64,000 bases of DNA from CAVYGM01 sp963768025 (lineage in GTDB: Bacteria; Bacteroidota; Bacteroidia; Cytophagales; Spirosomataceae). The translations under genes and the position numbers were made by a program. The stretch lies in contig CAVYGM010000022.1 of assembly GCA_963768025.1 (NCBI GenBank), positions 1-64,000 on the forward strand. Direction: 5' to 3'. Positions 48,713 to 58,364 of this stretch are shown in pieces (within the stretch, counting starts at the first letter, position 1; each line of letters starts with the position of its first letter). The notes below the pieces were generated by a model, which saw nothing but the letters and a program-made list of their open reading frames with translations, was not told the origin of the DNA and did not search any database.

Positions 48713-50935
48713 ATGAAAAACCTACCAATTAAAAAAAAGGGAAGATTGATTATTGTAGCCTATCGACTTCCTTTTAAAATTATAAAAGATGAAAATGGCA
48801 CGTCGCTATTTCAAAACTCAGGCGGGTTGGTATCTGCGGTGCTTTCGCTGGCGCAGGGAAGTCAGGATGCCTACTATGACTTCGAAGATAAGATTCAATG
48901 GATAGGATACACGGATAATACCGCCGAAGAACTGGAAGGGGTTGCCTTGGAAAATGAAAATTTCAAGGCGCATCCGGTTTTTATTGCACAGGAACTCAAC
49001 GACAATTACTACGAAGGATTTTGTAACGACCTTATTTGGCCCCTTTTTCATTATTTTCCATCCCTGGCAAAATTTGAAACAGACTTTTTTGACGCCTATC
49101 AGAAAGCAAATCTCCTGTTCTACGAGGCCATGAAGGACATCATTCAGCCGGATGATGTGATCTGGGTGCATGACTACCAGTTGATGATGCTACCCGATAT
49201 GATTCGCCAAACTTTTCCAAAAAACAAAATTGGATTTTTCTTTCATATCCCATTCCCGTCCTACGAGATTTTTCGCTTGTTACCCAGTACCTGGCGCGAC
49301 GTCATTGTGGATGGTATCCTAGGCGCTGATGTGGTAGGTTTTCATACCAACGATTACGTGGAGTATTTCCTAAAAGCCGTTCGGATGGTCATCGGGCACG
49401 GAAACCGAATGCATTACATCACCCTTAACCAACGGATTGTCAAAGTGGATGCTTTTCCCATCAGTATTGACTACCGCAAATTCAACGATGCATTCGACGA
49501 CGAGTTGGTTATCCAGCACCGCAACGATATCCGCACCCAGCTGAAAGAAAAAATAATATTTTCCGTAGATCGCCTGGATTATTCCAAAGGCCTTCTGAAT
49601 CGGTTAAAAGGATTCGAACGGTTTCTGGAGAAAGACGATTCCTGGCACGAAAAGGTAACTTTTGTCATGGTGGTGGTACCCTCGCGGGATCAGATACCCC
49701 AGTATCAGCAAATGAAATCCGATATTGATAAAATGGTTGGGGGGATTAATGCCAAATACGGCAAAATCAACTGGCAACCGATCCTGTATCAGTACCGCTC
49801 CATGCCATTTGAAGAGCTAGTAGGTATGTACACCGCCAGTGACGTAGCGCTGATCACCCCCGTGAGGGATGGCATGAACCTGGTATGTAAGGAATACGTA
49901 GCGAGTCGGAAGGACCAAAAAGGGGTACTCATTCTCAGTGAGATGGCCGGTGCCGCGGCAGAACTCGGCGAAGCGTTGATCATTAACCCAACGGATAGCC
50001 AGGAAATCGCGGATGCCATTACCAAAGGCCTGGAAATGACCCCGAAAGAACAAACTAAACGAATGAAAGCCATGCGGAAACGATTGCGTGAATACGACGT
50101 TTTCGCTTGGACAAACGATTTTTTCACCCAAATGCATATGATAGAACAAGAACACGACCGACTGAGTCTGGATTACCTGACTCCCACAGACATGGAAAAT
50201 ATTGGCAAAAAATACGCGGAAGCTAAAAATCGGATATTTTTCTTCGATTACGACGGAACGCTGGTTCCCATCGTGCGCGAGCCTTCGGAAGCCATCGTAA
50301 CGGAAGATGTTAAATCGGTGATCGCCGAACTGGCCGAACGCGATACCGTGGTGGTCATCAGTGGTCGCGACAGTCAATTCCTCGACCAGGTGTTAGGCGA
50401 TTTGCCGATTCACCTCGTGGCCGAACACGGAGCGTTGATCAAAACAAAAGAAGAAAAATCCTGGTCCTTGAACCCCTCCTACGAGGAAGGCTGGAAAGAA
50501 AGTATTCGTTCCATTCTGGATCTGTATGTAAAAAGATGCCCTGGTGCGTTTGTAGAAGAGAAGCAAACCTCTCTCGCCTGGCATTACCGAACGGCCGAAG
50601 ATCAGGAATACGCCTTGAGAAGAGCCCAGGAACTCGCCTGGCAGCTCAAAAGCTTTATTCAACCCGAACAAAACCTTCAAATTATTGAGGGGAATATGGT
50701 CATTGAAATTAAAAAAACGGCCTATAACAAGGGAACCTCCGCCAATTCGTTTTTGGATGGACAAGATTTTGATTTTATTCTGGCCATGGGCGACGATACC
50801 ACGGATGAGGATATGTTTGAGGTACTTCCGGATTCTGCCTACACCATCAAGGTAGGCGATGCCCTCTCTATGGCGAAAAAGCACATTAAGAATCAGTACG
50901 CTGTCATGGAATTATTACAAACATTTAAAGGATAG
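48713..50935 (+). CDS. otsA-otsB fusion: Bifunctional trehalose-6-phosphate synthase/phosphatase
   Basis: 740 residues. Residues about 10-475 form the GT20 synthase domain (RLIIVAYRLPFKI, NSGGLVSAV, WVHDYQLMMLPDMIR, FFFHIPFPSYEIFRLLP, SVDRLDYSKGLLNRLKGFERFL, LITPVRDGMNLVCKEY), which joins UDP-glucose (or ADP-glucose) to glucose 6-phosphate. Residues about 505-735 are the HAD phosphatase with D512 and D514 in FFDYDGTLVPI, then VVISGRDSQFLDQVL and MGDDTTDEDMF. The two steps of trehalose synthesis are therefore fused. It is 8 bp from the DUF1460 gene downstream, so co-transcribed. Confidence 0.95.
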   Translation: MKNLPIKKKGRLIIVAYRLPFKIIKDENGTSLFQNSGGLVSAVLSLAQGSQDAYYDFEDKIQWIGYTDNTAEELEGVALENENFKAHPVFIAQELNDNYYEGFCNDLIWPLFHYFPSLAKFETDFFDAYQKANLLFYEAMKDIIQPDDVIWVHDYQLMMLPDMIRQTFPKNKIGFFFHIPFPSYEIFRLLPSTWRDVIVDGILGADVVGFHTNDYVEYFLKAVRMVIGHGNRMHYITLNQRIVKVDAFPISIDYRKFNDAFDDELVIQHRNDIRTQLKEKIIFSVDRLDYSKGLLNRLKGFERFLEKDDSWHEKVTFVMVVVPSRDQIPQYQQMKSDIDKMVGGINAKYGKINWQPILYQYRSMPFEELVGMYTASDVALITPVRDGMNLVCKEYVASRKDQKGVLILSEMAGAAAELGEALIINPTDSQEIADAITKGLEMTPKEQTKRMKAMRKRLREYDVFAWTNDFFTQMHMIEQEHDRLSLDYLTPTDMENIGKKYAEAKNRIFFFDYDGTLVPIVREPSEAIVTEDVKSVIAELAERDTVVVISGRDSQFLDQVLGDLPIHLVAEHGALIKTKEEKSWSLNPSYEEGWKESIRSILDLYVKRCPGAFVEEKQTSLAWHYRTAEDQEYALRRAQELAWQLKSFIQPEQNLQIIEGNMVIEIKKTAYNKGTSANSFLDGQDFDFILAMGDDTTDEDMFEVLPDSAYTIKVGDALSMAKKHIKNQYAVMELLQTFKG

Positions 50936-50943
50936 CTGTCTGT

Positions 50944-51771
50944 ATGAAGGCACTTATTTTCCTGCTTATTGCCACCTTATGGCAGGTGGATAATCTGCGG
51001 GCCCAGGAAGATCCAAAAACTGTATACAACCGAAAGGTAAAAGGGGCTAGTCCTTCCACTAGCTTAGGCGAGCTAACCTTGTATATGGGTGGCACCTTCC
51101 TGGGTACTCCTTACGTCGCTCACACGCTGGAAGGCAACGCTACCGAGAAACTAGTATGTCGATTCGATGCCCTGGATTGTACTACCTTGGTGGACGTATC
51201 CGTTGCCTTAGCCATAGCCCGTAAAAAACAGCTGACCTATGAGGAATTCCTGGGTTTGATGACCAAATTGAGGTATTCCAACGGAACTATTGATGGCTAC
51301 GCTTCCCGGCAACATTACTTCCTGACTTGGGCCAGCGAAAATTGTAAAAGGGGGTTGATGAAGGATCTTTCAAAAGATTTGGGGGGAATACCCTACAAGA
51401 AAAGCATTGATTTTATGTCCACCCACGCTTCGTTATACGCGGGCATAACCTCAGAAACTGTTCTGGATCAAATCAAGAAAAATGAACAAGCGCTGCGCAC
51501 GCAATCATTTTTTTATATACCCAAAACGGCAGTGGCAGCCATGGAATCCCGGCTAAAGAACGGGGATATCATCGGCATTACCTCCACCATTCCGGGCCTT
51601 GACTGCAATCATCAAGGAATCATTAGCATGCGGCAAAACCGTGCCTACCTACTCCATGCCTCCACCACTGCCCACGAAGTGATCGTGAGCGAACAGCCTC
51701 TATCCGAGTACCTTGCTTCCGTAAAGCGGCATAGCGGAATTATAGTCCTCAGACCCAACGATACCTTTTAA
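50944..51771 (+). CDS. DUF1460 family secreted cell-wall hydrolase
   Basis: 275 residues. Signal peptide (MKALIFLLIATLWQVDNLRAQ), then the DUF1460 domain: FLGTPYVAHTLE, FDALDCTTLVDVSVALA with the catalytic Cys, NGTIDGYASRQHYFLTWASEN, and late HQGIISMRQNRAYLLHAST with the His. This fold is a NlpC/P60-like papain relative; an AmiA-like amidase acting on peptidoglycan fragments is known in the family. It sits 8 bp after the TPS-TPP gene and 13 bp before the MscS gene, so all three are one transcript. Confidence 0.87.
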   Translation: MKALIFLLIATLWQVDNLRAQEDPKTVYNRKVKGASPSTSLGELTLYMGGTFLGTPYVAHTLEGNATEKLVCRFDALDCTTLVDVSVALAIARKKQLTYEEFLGLMTKLRYSNGTIDGYASRQHYFLTWASENCKRGLMKDLSKDLGGIPYKKSIDFMSTHASLYAGITSETVLDQIKKNEQALRTQSFFYIPKTAVAAMESRLKNGDIIGITSTIPGLDCNHQGIISMRQNRAYLLHASTTAHEVIVSEQPLSEYLASVKRHSGIIVLRPNDTF

Positions 51772-51784
51772 TAGCGCATCCCCT

Positions 51785-52840
51785 ATGGAACTACATTACT
51801 GGCACATCATTGTGGTGGCAGCTTTTCTTGGGTTTGTGGTAGGATGGGCGAGTATTAAAAGCATCCTATTTTTTTCCCGTAGGGAGGATCGAAGAACCTT
51901 ACGGATTATTCATCAGAGCATTACCAGCGTTTTATACTTCTTCTTCCCGATCCTTTTTGTTCAAATAGTTTCGCTGAATAAGCTGGCGACAAAGACGGAA
52001 AGTTATTGGGTGTACACCGGCAGCAAACTAGCCCTGATTGCGGTCGGCACTTGGTTGGCCATTCGGATCATCATCATTTTTGAAAAAGTCTTCCTGGATC
52101 AACTCGATCTAAACAAAGCAAATAATCTTCAGGAAAGGAGGCTATACACCAAAGTCAAATTCATCAAACGACTTATTGTCATTCTTATTCTGGTTCTGGC
52201 GGTGTCGTTGTTGTTACTGAGCTTCCAACGGGGAAGGGAATTTGGGTTGGGCCTGTTGACTTCCGCCGGGATAGTGAGCGTTATCGTGGGTTTTGCCGCC
52301 CAGAAAACCATTGGAAACCTCCTGGCGGGCATTCAGATTGCCTTTACCCAACCCATTAAAATCGAAGATGCAGTGATTGTAGAAGGGGAATGGGGTACCA
52401 TTGAAGAAATTAATCTGACCTACGTAGTGGTAAAAATCTGGGATTTGAGAAGAATGGTATTACCCATTACCTATTTCATTGAGAAACCTTTTCAGAACTG
52501 GACCCGAAATGATTCAAGCGTTATCGGAACCGTCTATTTTTATCTCAGTTACCACACCCCGGTAGAGACCCTGCGTACCCACCTGAACACCATTCTCGCC
52601 GAAAATCCCCTGTGGGATGGCATAACATCCGCCCTGCAGGTGACTGACACCCGCGATCAGTACATCGTGGTGCGGGCCATCATGTCGGCCCGAAATGCGC
52701 CTAACGCGTTTGACCTACGCTGCATGGTACGGGAGCAGGTCATTCAGTTTATTCAATCCGACTACCCAGAGGCACTGCCCTCCTACCCCATTACCTTTCC
52801 AAAAATTGATAGCGTAGCCGAAGAAAAAGGCAAAAGCTAA
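51785..52840 (+). CDS. MscS-family mechanosensitive ion channel
   Basis: 351 residues. Four N-terminal hydrophobic segments (the last being FGLGLLTSAGIVSVIVGFAAQ), then the MscS core: IGNLLAGIQIAFTQPIKIEDAVIVEGEWGTIEEINLTYVVVKIWDLRRMVLPITYFIEKPFQNWTR. The pore helix is Gly/Ala-rich, as in MscS. It opens under membrane tension and releases solutes on osmotic downshift. It is in the same run as the trehalose and DUF1460 genes and followed by a terminator. Confidence 0.92.
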   Translation: MELHYWHIIVVAAFLGFVVGWASIKSILFFSRREDRRTLRIIHQSITSVLYFFFPILFVQIVSLNKLATKTESYWVYTGSKLALIAVGTWLAIRIIIIFEKVFLDQLDLNKANNLQERRLYTKVKFIKRLIVILILVLAVSLLLLSFQRGREFGLGLLTSAGIVSVIVGFAAQKTIGNLLAGIQIAFTQPIKIEDAVIVEGEWGTIEEINLTYVVVKIWDLRRMVLPITYFIEKPFQNWTRNDSSVIGTVYFYLSYHTPVETLRTHLNTILAENPLWDGITSALQVTDTRDQYIVVRAIMSARNAPNAFDLRCMVREQVIQFIQSDYPEALPSYPITFPKIDSVAEEKGKS

Positions 52841-52915
52841 CTATCTGGACTTCAATTTCTGGGGCTATTTCAGATTATTTACCTCCTAAAAAAAAGAAAT
52901 CAGTGGGCAAACAAA

Positions 52916-52943
52916 AAAGCCATTCGAAATCTCGAATGGCTTT
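52916..52943 (+). terminator. Terminator at the end of the trehalose-MscS operon
   Basis: A 12-bp perfect stem (AAAGCCATTCGA and complement) with loop AATC and A/T-rich flanks, 76 bases after the MscS gene stop. It can work in both directions; the DinB gene converges on it. Confidence 0.75.
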
Positions 52944-53039
52944 CCGACATATATCCACACCATTAAAAGCACAACCCTAGCAGGTTGAACTTTATCTTAA
53001 ATATTGTTATTCCGTGTTAGAACGAAAGTTAATACTTTT

Positions 53040-53600
53040 TTAATTATAATCATCATAATTATCGCCAAAAATACTACTATCATTTAAATCTTCCAAGTCT
53101 TCTTCCCTAAAAGAATCATTTAGCAGCCCTTTTTTCAGCAAAGAGATTTGTCCAGCGTGATAAAGGTCATGGTTTATGATACCATGCAGCAGCGTGTAGT
53201 AGGAATAATCCCGACCCGGCACGATATCATCCAGAAAATCATCATTGGATTTTTTTTCAAGCTCACTTACCAACTCCTCTTGCGAAAGACTTAGCTCCAT
53301 TTGGAGCGTTTCCCATTCTAACTCATCAAAGTGATTAAAGGTTTTCCAATTTTTCTCTTTTGTTCGAATATCAAAATTGGCATCCCCCTGCAATTTCCTG
53401 ACGGCAAATATTCGCCAGGTAGTTATATGAAAAACGATTTCGGCAATGGTATGCGTATGTTGAATAACAACTTTATCTGCCATTTTGGGAGTCACTCCCC
53501 TCAATACCTCCACCACCGAAGGACCATGCCATGCCTGCTCACTTTCGTAGGTATCGTTCAGTAAATCTATAATTCTTAAAAGTTCCTCCTTGGTATCCAT
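53040..53600 (-). CDS. DinB family protein
   Basis: 186 residues from ATG 53600 (MDTKEELLRIIDLLNDTYESEQAWHGPSVVEVLRGVTP). A TTG at 53621 upstream is in frame but adds little. Four-helix bundle with the three family His residues: HTHTIAEIVFHITTWRIFAVRKLQG and LLHGIINHDLYHAGQISLLKKGL, which bind a divalent metal. DinB/YfiT proteins include bacillithiol transferases and other thiol-dependent enzymes; the activity here is unknown. The C-terminus is acidic (SFREEDLEDLNDSSIFGDNYDDYN). Confidence 0.9.
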   Translation of the reverse strand: MDTKEELLRIIDLLNDTYESEQAWHGPSVVEVLRGVTPKMADKVVIQHTHTIAEIVFHITTWRIFAVRKLQGDANFDIRTKEKNWKTFNHFDELEWETLQMELSLSQEELVSELEKKSNDDFLDDIVPGRDYSYYTLLHGIINHDLYHAGQISLLKKGLLNDSFREEDLEDLNDSSIFGDNYDDYN

Positions 53601-53808
53601 CACGACTTGTTTAGGGTGCAAGTATGTCGATTTTGAAAAAACAACCTAATAAATTTGTGTTTTTTATTCCCTATACGTTGCGCCTCTCTGCAAATATTCT
53701 AAAAAAACTGGCTTAATTGCCCTAAAAAATGATTTTGGAGGCGGGTGAACCGACGACAATCTCAAATTTTGCCTAACTTTCAAATCTGATAACCTAAACG
53801 AATCAACC

Positions 53809-56800
53809 ATGAGAAACTGGTATACCCTACCTGTTAAAAAAAGCCGATGGCTCCTCTATTTAGCCATTAGCTCCTTGTTTATTTTTCCGGCCCAAGCCCA
53901 GAGAAGAGCGAAAACCACCGCCGCTGCCGCCCAGGCAAACGAACCGGCGTACAGCAATTCCCTATTAACAGGATTGAAATGGCGCAACATCGGGCCGTTT
54001 CGCGGTGGCCGGTCCATTGCCGTGAGCGGGGTACCTGGCCAACCTAATGTGTACTACTTTGGGGCCGTTGGCGGCGGGGTTTGGAAGTCGGTTGATGGAG
54101 GAAACAATTGGTTTCCTATATCGGATTCCACCTTTAAGGCTACGTCCATTGGGGCTATTGCTGTGGCACCTTCCAATCCTAATGTGATCTATACCGGCAC
54201 CGGTGAATCAGACATCCGGGGCAATATCTCCTATGGTGACGGCATGTACAAGTCTACGGACGCCGGAAGTACCTGGAAGCGGATCGGACTGATGAAGGCC
54301 AGTACTATCGCCTCCATTCAGGTTCACCCAACCAATCCGGATTTGGTTTACGTAGCGGCGATGGGAAATATCTTTGGGACTAACCCCGAACGAGGAGTTT
54401 TTAAATCAAAAGATGGGGGACAAACCTGGAAGCAGGTCCTGGCCCGCAACGACAGCACCGGAGCGGTAGACCTGAAAATTGACCCCAATAATCCGGAAGT
54501 TCTGTACGCAACGCTGTGGCAGGCCTATCGCAATCATTTCTCGATGAGCAGCGGCGGACCCGGCAGCGGAATTTATAAATCCACCGACGGCGGAGAAACC
54601 TGGAAAGATATTTCCAAAAACGCCGGCCTACCCAAGGGCCTTCTGGGGAAAATAGGGATTACGGTATCCCCCGTAAACTCCAACCGGTTGTACGCCATGA
54701 TCGAAAATAAAGAGAATGGTGGACTGTACGGGTCGGAAGATGGAGGTACCTCCTGGCAACTGATCAATGGAGGAGCCTTTTTGAAGCAGAGGCCCTGGTA
54801 CTATATGAATCTGGCCGCGGATCCTAAAAATGAAAACGGGCTGATCGTGCTCAATGTGGATGCCTGGAAGTCGTTTGACGGCGGCAAGACGTTCTCTGAA
54901 ATAGCGGTCCACCACGGAGATACCCATGATATTTGGTTTAACCCCGACAACTCCGATAACTTTATTATAGGGGATGATGGGGGCGGCGAAGTGACCTACA
55001 ACGGAGGAGCTACCTTCACCGAGCTCGACCTACCTACCGCCCAGTTTTATCACGTGCATACTGATAATGATTTCCCCTACAATGTATATGGGGCTCAACA
55101 GGACAACAGCACCGTACGGATTGCCAGCCGCACGGATGGGTATTCTATTTCGGACAAAGATTGGTTTCCCGTGGCGGGTGGCGAATCGGGCTACGTGGTT
55201 CACGATCCGCTGAACTCCGATATTACGATTGGTGGCAGTTACGACGGTTTTCTGAATGTCAATAACCAAAGAACCGGGGAGAGACGATTGATTAATGTAT
55301 TTCCTGAGTTTTATATGGGTCACGGATCGGATACCCGCGAGTACCGATTCCAATGGACCTTCCCGATTCTATTTTCTCCCCACGACCCAAAGACCCTGTA
55401 CGTAACTTCCCAGTATGTCCACAAGTCTACGGATTACGGGTACAGCTGGGACAAAATAAGCCCTGACCTCACCCGCCACGACCCTGCCACCATGGGCCCG
55501 AGTGGAGGCCCGATCAGCAAGGACAACACCGGCGTTGAAACGTATGCTACTATTTTCGCTTTTGAAGAATCTACCTTAGAAAAAGGGATTTTCTATGCCG
55601 GATCGGACGACGGCCTGGTTCATATAAGTAAAGATGCGGGCAAAACTTGGGAGAATATCACCCCACCAGCCTCGCTACTGCCGGAGTTTTCGATGATCAG
55701 CATCATCGAGGTTTCGCCGCATTCTCCAGCGACGGTATACCTGGCGGCCACCCGGTACAAATTGAATGACTTCAAGCCTTACCTGCTCAAATCCATTGAT
55801 TACGGCAAGACCTGGAAGTCCATTTCGGGTAACATCCCACAAGATCAGTTTACCAGGGTCATCCGCGAAGATCCCAACCAGCCTAACTACCTCTACGCGG
55901 GTACTGAACAGGGAGTTTGGGTATCCTTCAACGGAGGGAGCGCCTGGCAATCCTTACAACTGAACCTTCCCACCACCCCGATCCACGATCTGGTGATTCA
56001 AAAAAGGGAAAAAGACCTGGTGGTGGCTACCCACGGCCGGTCGTTCTGGATATTGGACGATCTCTCTCCAATCTACCAATTGAATGAAGAGATTGCCAAA
56101 TCGGACGCCCACCTTTTTAAGCCCGGCCATGCCTACCGGATGAGTGGTGGCAACAGAAAACAGGACATACCTACCGAAGGAGAGAATGCACCCGGTGGGG
56201 CGGTAGTCAGGTACTACCTGAAAGAAAAGCCCAAGGAGGAGTTAAAAATGCATTTCCTTACTATGGGGGGCGACTCGGTGATTAGCTATTCGAGCCTGAA
56301 AAACAAACGGGGGGAGCCGATGAAGGCGGTGAAAGATTTTTATACCGACGAAAAAATAACCCGCCCTGGCACCTTGCCCATTCAGGCAGGTACTAATGCT
56401 TTTGTGTGGGATATGCGCTACCCCGATGCCACTCAGGTAGATGGAACCAACATCATGTGGTCTGGATCGGTGGTTGGGCCGGTTGCCGTTCCTGGTATGT
56501 ACCAGGTACACCTCTACGCGGGTAATAAACTGATCGGTCGGCAGGAATTTGAGATTCTGAAAGATCCACGGATTAAAACCACGGATGCCGAATTCAAGGA
56601 GCAGTTTGACCTGGCGATGAAAATAAATCAAAAGCTATCCGAAACGCACAAGGGTATCAACAAAATAAGGAGCATCCGCAAGCAGGTAGGTGAGTATATG
56701 TCGTCGGTGAAGGATTCATCATCCACCAAAAGGTTGAAGGAGCTATCGAAACCGATGCTGGATTCGTTTGAGAAAATAGAAAATACGCTCATGCAACCTA

Positions 56801-57045
56801 AATCCAAAGCGGGTCAGGATGCCTTGAACTTCCCGATTCAATTGAATGATAAACTAGCCGGGGTAAAAAGCGTGGTCATGTCTGGCAATGACCGACCTAC
56901 CAAATCATCCTACGAGGCCTTTGAAAGCATCTCCAAGAGGATAGATGAGCAGCTCGATAAGCTATCCGAGATCATTAATAAGGATGTACCTATTTTTAAC
57001 GAGGCTGCCCGTCAGTCGGAGATGAAGGCCATTATTGTCAACTAA
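53809..57045 (+). CDS. Secreted BNR/sortilin-type beta-propeller protein, 1078 residues
   Basis: Signal peptide (LLYLAISSLFIFPAQAQ). Residues about 60-780 form one or two beta-propellers with Asp-box/BNR motifs: SVDGGNNWFP, STDAGSTWKR, SKDGGQTWKQ, STDGGETWKD, SEDGGTSWQL, SFDGGKTF and SKDAGKTWEN. A later part (residues 790-930, NAFVWDMRYPDATQVDGTN) resembles a FlgD-like or Ig fold, then a helical coil to the C-terminus (RKQVGEYMSSVKDSSSTKRLKEL). Such proteins are common and uncharacterised in Bacteroidota; sialidase or xyloglucanase activity is not implied by the Asp boxes. It is a single-gene unit. Confidence 0.88.
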   Translation: MRNWYTLPVKKSRWLLYLAISSLFIFPAQAQRRAKTTAAAAQANEPAYSNSLLTGLKWRNIGPFRGGRSIAVSGVPGQPNVYYFGAVGGGVWKSVDGGNNWFPISDSTFKATSIGAIAVAPSNPNVIYTGTGESDIRGNISYGDGMYKSTDAGSTWKRIGLMKASTIASIQVHPTNPDLVYVAAMGNIFGTNPERGVFKSKDGGQTWKQVLARNDSTGAVDLKIDPNNPEVLYATLWQAYRNHFSMSSGGPGSGIYKSTDGGETWKDISKNAGLPKGLLGKIGITVSPVNSNRLYAMIENKENGGLYGSEDGGTSWQLINGGAFLKQRPWYYMNLAADPKNENGLIVLNVDAWKSFDGGKTFSEIAVHHGDTHDIWFNPDNSDNFIIGDDGGGEVTYNGGATFTELDLPTAQFYHVHTDNDFPYNVYGAQQDNSTVRIASRTDGYSISDKDWFPVAGGESGYVVHDPLNSDITIGGSYDGFLNVNNQRTGERRLINVFPEFYMGHGSDTREYRFQWTFPILFSPHDPKTLYVTSQYVHKSTDYGYSWDKISPDLTRHDPATMGPSGGPISKDNTGVETYATIFAFEESTLEKGIFYAGSDDGLVHISKDAGKTWENITPPASLLPEFSMISIIEVSPHSPATVYLAATRYKLNDFKPYLLKSIDYGKTWKSISGNIPQDQFTRVIREDPNQPNYLYAGTEQGVWVSFNGGSAWQSLQLNLPTTPIHDLVIQKREKDLVVATHGRSFWILDDLSPIYQLNEEIAKSDAHLFKPGHAYRMSGGNRKQDIPTEGENAPGGAVVRYYLKEKPKEELKMHFLTMGGDSVISYSSLKNKRGEPMKAVKDFYTDEKITRPGTLPIQAGTNAFVWDMRYPDATQVDGTNIMWSGSVVGPVAVPGMYQVHLYAGNKLIGRQEFEILKDPRIKTTDAEFKEQFDLAMKINQKLSETHKGINKIRSIRKQVGEYMSSVKDSSSTKRLKELSKPMLDSFEKIENTLMQPKSKAGQDALNFPIQLNDKLAGVKSVVMSGNDRPTKSSYEAFESISKRIDEQLDKLSEIINKDVPIFNEAARQSEMKAIIVN

Positions 57046-57207
57046 GTAGCAGATGGCTACCAGCTCATAGCTGTTGGCATTTATAAGCGTCTGATAAATA
57101 AGGTACTATTTGACATTTAAGCCATTCAGTCGCTGTAAACTGCTTCTGCGCAACTGGTTGAGGGTTGGGTATGAATCAAAACAGCTTTCCTTATTGCCCT
57201 CCTTAAT

Positions 57208-57238
57208 TTTGGAGCCTAGTGGGAGAATTGTATCTTTG
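57208..57238 (+). promoter_or_regulatory. Promoter of the DUF6580 gene
   Basis: TTTG at 57208-57211, a spacer of exactly 19 bases and TATCTTTG at 57231-57238. This is the best consensus match in the window. The predicted start of transcription is a few bases past 57240, close to the ATGs at 57251 and 57263. Confidence 0.72.
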
Positions 57239-57250
57239 CTAAATAATTGA

Positions 57251-57814
57251 ATGTACGGCATAATGAAGAAAATAGAGAACATCCGTTTAGTGACCCTGGT
57301 TACCATGATTTTGGCTGCAGCCCTATCCAGGTTACTGCCTCATCCCTACAACTTTACCCCGATTGGAGCCATTGCCTTATTTGGGGGTGCTTATTTCACC
57401 CAAAAATGGTTGGCTTTTGTCATTCCATTGGGTGCCCTCTTGCTGAGCGATGCCCTCATCGGGTTTCATGGCTCCATGTTTGCCGTGTATGGGTCCTTTG
57501 TCCTGATTGTGGCCATGGGCATGGGAATGCTGAAAAAAGTGACGGCAGGGAAGGTAGTTGTGAGTGCATTTTTGTCCTCAGCCTTGTTCTTCCTCATCAC
57601 CAATTTTGCGGTATGGTACGGCGCGGATGCTTTCTATCCCCAAACCATGGCTGGCTTGGGTGCGTGTTATCTCGCTGGTCTGCAATTCTACCAGCAGACC
57701 TTTTTCGGGAATTTGTTTTTGAATACTGTCATGGGGGATTTGTTTTTTACGGGTGTGTTGTTCGGTTCCTACGAACTTCTGAACTCCAAGGTACTCGCCC
57801 CCAAAATGGTCTGA
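57251..57814 (+). CDS. DUF6580 membrane protein
   Basis: 187 residues from ATG 57251, or 183 from ATG 57263 (MKKIENIRLV). Five to six hydrophobic helices: LVTMILAAALSRLLPHPYNFTPIGAIALFGGAYFTQKWLAFVIPLGALLLSDALIG... and a second half with FFLITNFAVWYGADAFYPQTMAGLGACYLAGLQFYQQTFFGNLFLNTVMGDLFFTGVLFG. The PxNFTPIGAIALFGGA and NFAVW motifs are typical of DUF6580, which resembles ECF transporter S components. The substrate is not known. It has its own strong promoter and is followed by a 17-bp terminator. Confidence 0.85.
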   Translation: MYGIMKKIENIRLVTLVTMILAAALSRLLPHPYNFTPIGAIALFGGAYFTQKWLAFVIPLGALLLSDALIGFHGSMFAVYGSFVLIVAMGMGMLKKVTAGKVVVSAFLSSALFFLITNFAVWYGADAFYPQTMAGLGACYLAGLQFYQQTFFGNLFLNTVMGDLFFTGVLFGSYELLNSKVLAPKMV

Positions 57815-57830
57815 TTGACCCTACTTATCA

Positions 57831-57868
57831 AACGAAGGGCCGGTTGATCACTCAACCGGCCCTTCGTT
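57831..57868. terminator. Bidirectional terminator between DUF6580 and PPC genes
   Basis: A perfect 17-bp stem (AACGAAGGGCCGGTTGA and complement) with loop TCAC; T-rich on the plus side and A-rich before it. It separates two convergent genes. Confidence 0.88.
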
Positions 57869-57872
57869 ATTT

Positions 57873-58316
57873 TTATTTCCTTGGTTTTTTATACACTTTC
57901 AATTCCAGATACCCACTGGCCTCATCATGTTCGCGCTTGTACTGAAGGCCGGGCAGCAGCCCAATCACAATCTCCACAGTGGTGTATACCAGGCAACCTT
58001 CCAGCACATGCCCGCCGAGGGTTTGGCCGATCGAATCCGAAACTCCCAGATGCAGATGCGATCCGTGGGTAGACAGGGTACCCGTCAGACTGAGAATTTC
58101 GAAAGGCCCCTGCACTAGGGTACCCTTATCCTGATCGGCAAAACGCAGCTGGGCCTGGGTAAGGCTCCCTACGCAGGTCAGCACAAACCCCGCCTCAATT
58201 CGATTTTCCTCCAAAAAATAGCCCAGAAATTGTTTCAAGTCCTCCCCCGGACTCAACCGAAGGGTGACGATTTCCAGGTTATGGCTGGATAGAATTTGTT
58301 GGGAATACTCCTTCAT
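57873..58316 (-). CDS. PPC (DUF296) domain protein
   Basis: 147 residues, a single PPC domain: LEIVTLRLSPGEDLKQFLGYFLEENRIEAGFVLTCVGSLTQAQLRFADQ, FEILSLTGTLSTHGSHLHLGVSDSIGQTLGGHVLEGCLVYTTVEIVIG. The His residues in HGSHLHLG and GGHV match the metal site of bacterial PPC trimers. In plants the domain is joined to AT-hook DNA-binding proteins; the stand-alone bacterial form has no defined role. It stops at the bidirectional terminator. Confidence 0.9.
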   Translation of the reverse strand: MKEYSQQILSSHNLEIVTLRLSPGEDLKQFLGYFLEENRIEAGFVLTCVGSLTQAQLRFADQDKGTLVQGPFEILSLTGTLSTHGSHLHLGVSDSIGQTLGGHVLEGCLVYTTVEIVIGLLPGLQYKREHDEASGYLELKVYKKPRK

Positions 58317-58364
58317 AGGTGAATTAGTACGTAAAGGAATAGTGAAATGTTCTAGGACCAGGCT

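Noticed and set aside
49817..50377. 186-aa minus-strand ORF inside the TPS-TPP gene
   Set aside because: Antisense shadow of a well-defined enzyme; no start or promoter signal.
57247..57945. 232-aa plus-strand ORF overlapping the DUF6580 gene
   Set aside because: It reads the DUF6580 gene in another frame, is rich in Cys and Trp without pattern, and crosses the terminator; the DUF6580 frame has the family motifs.
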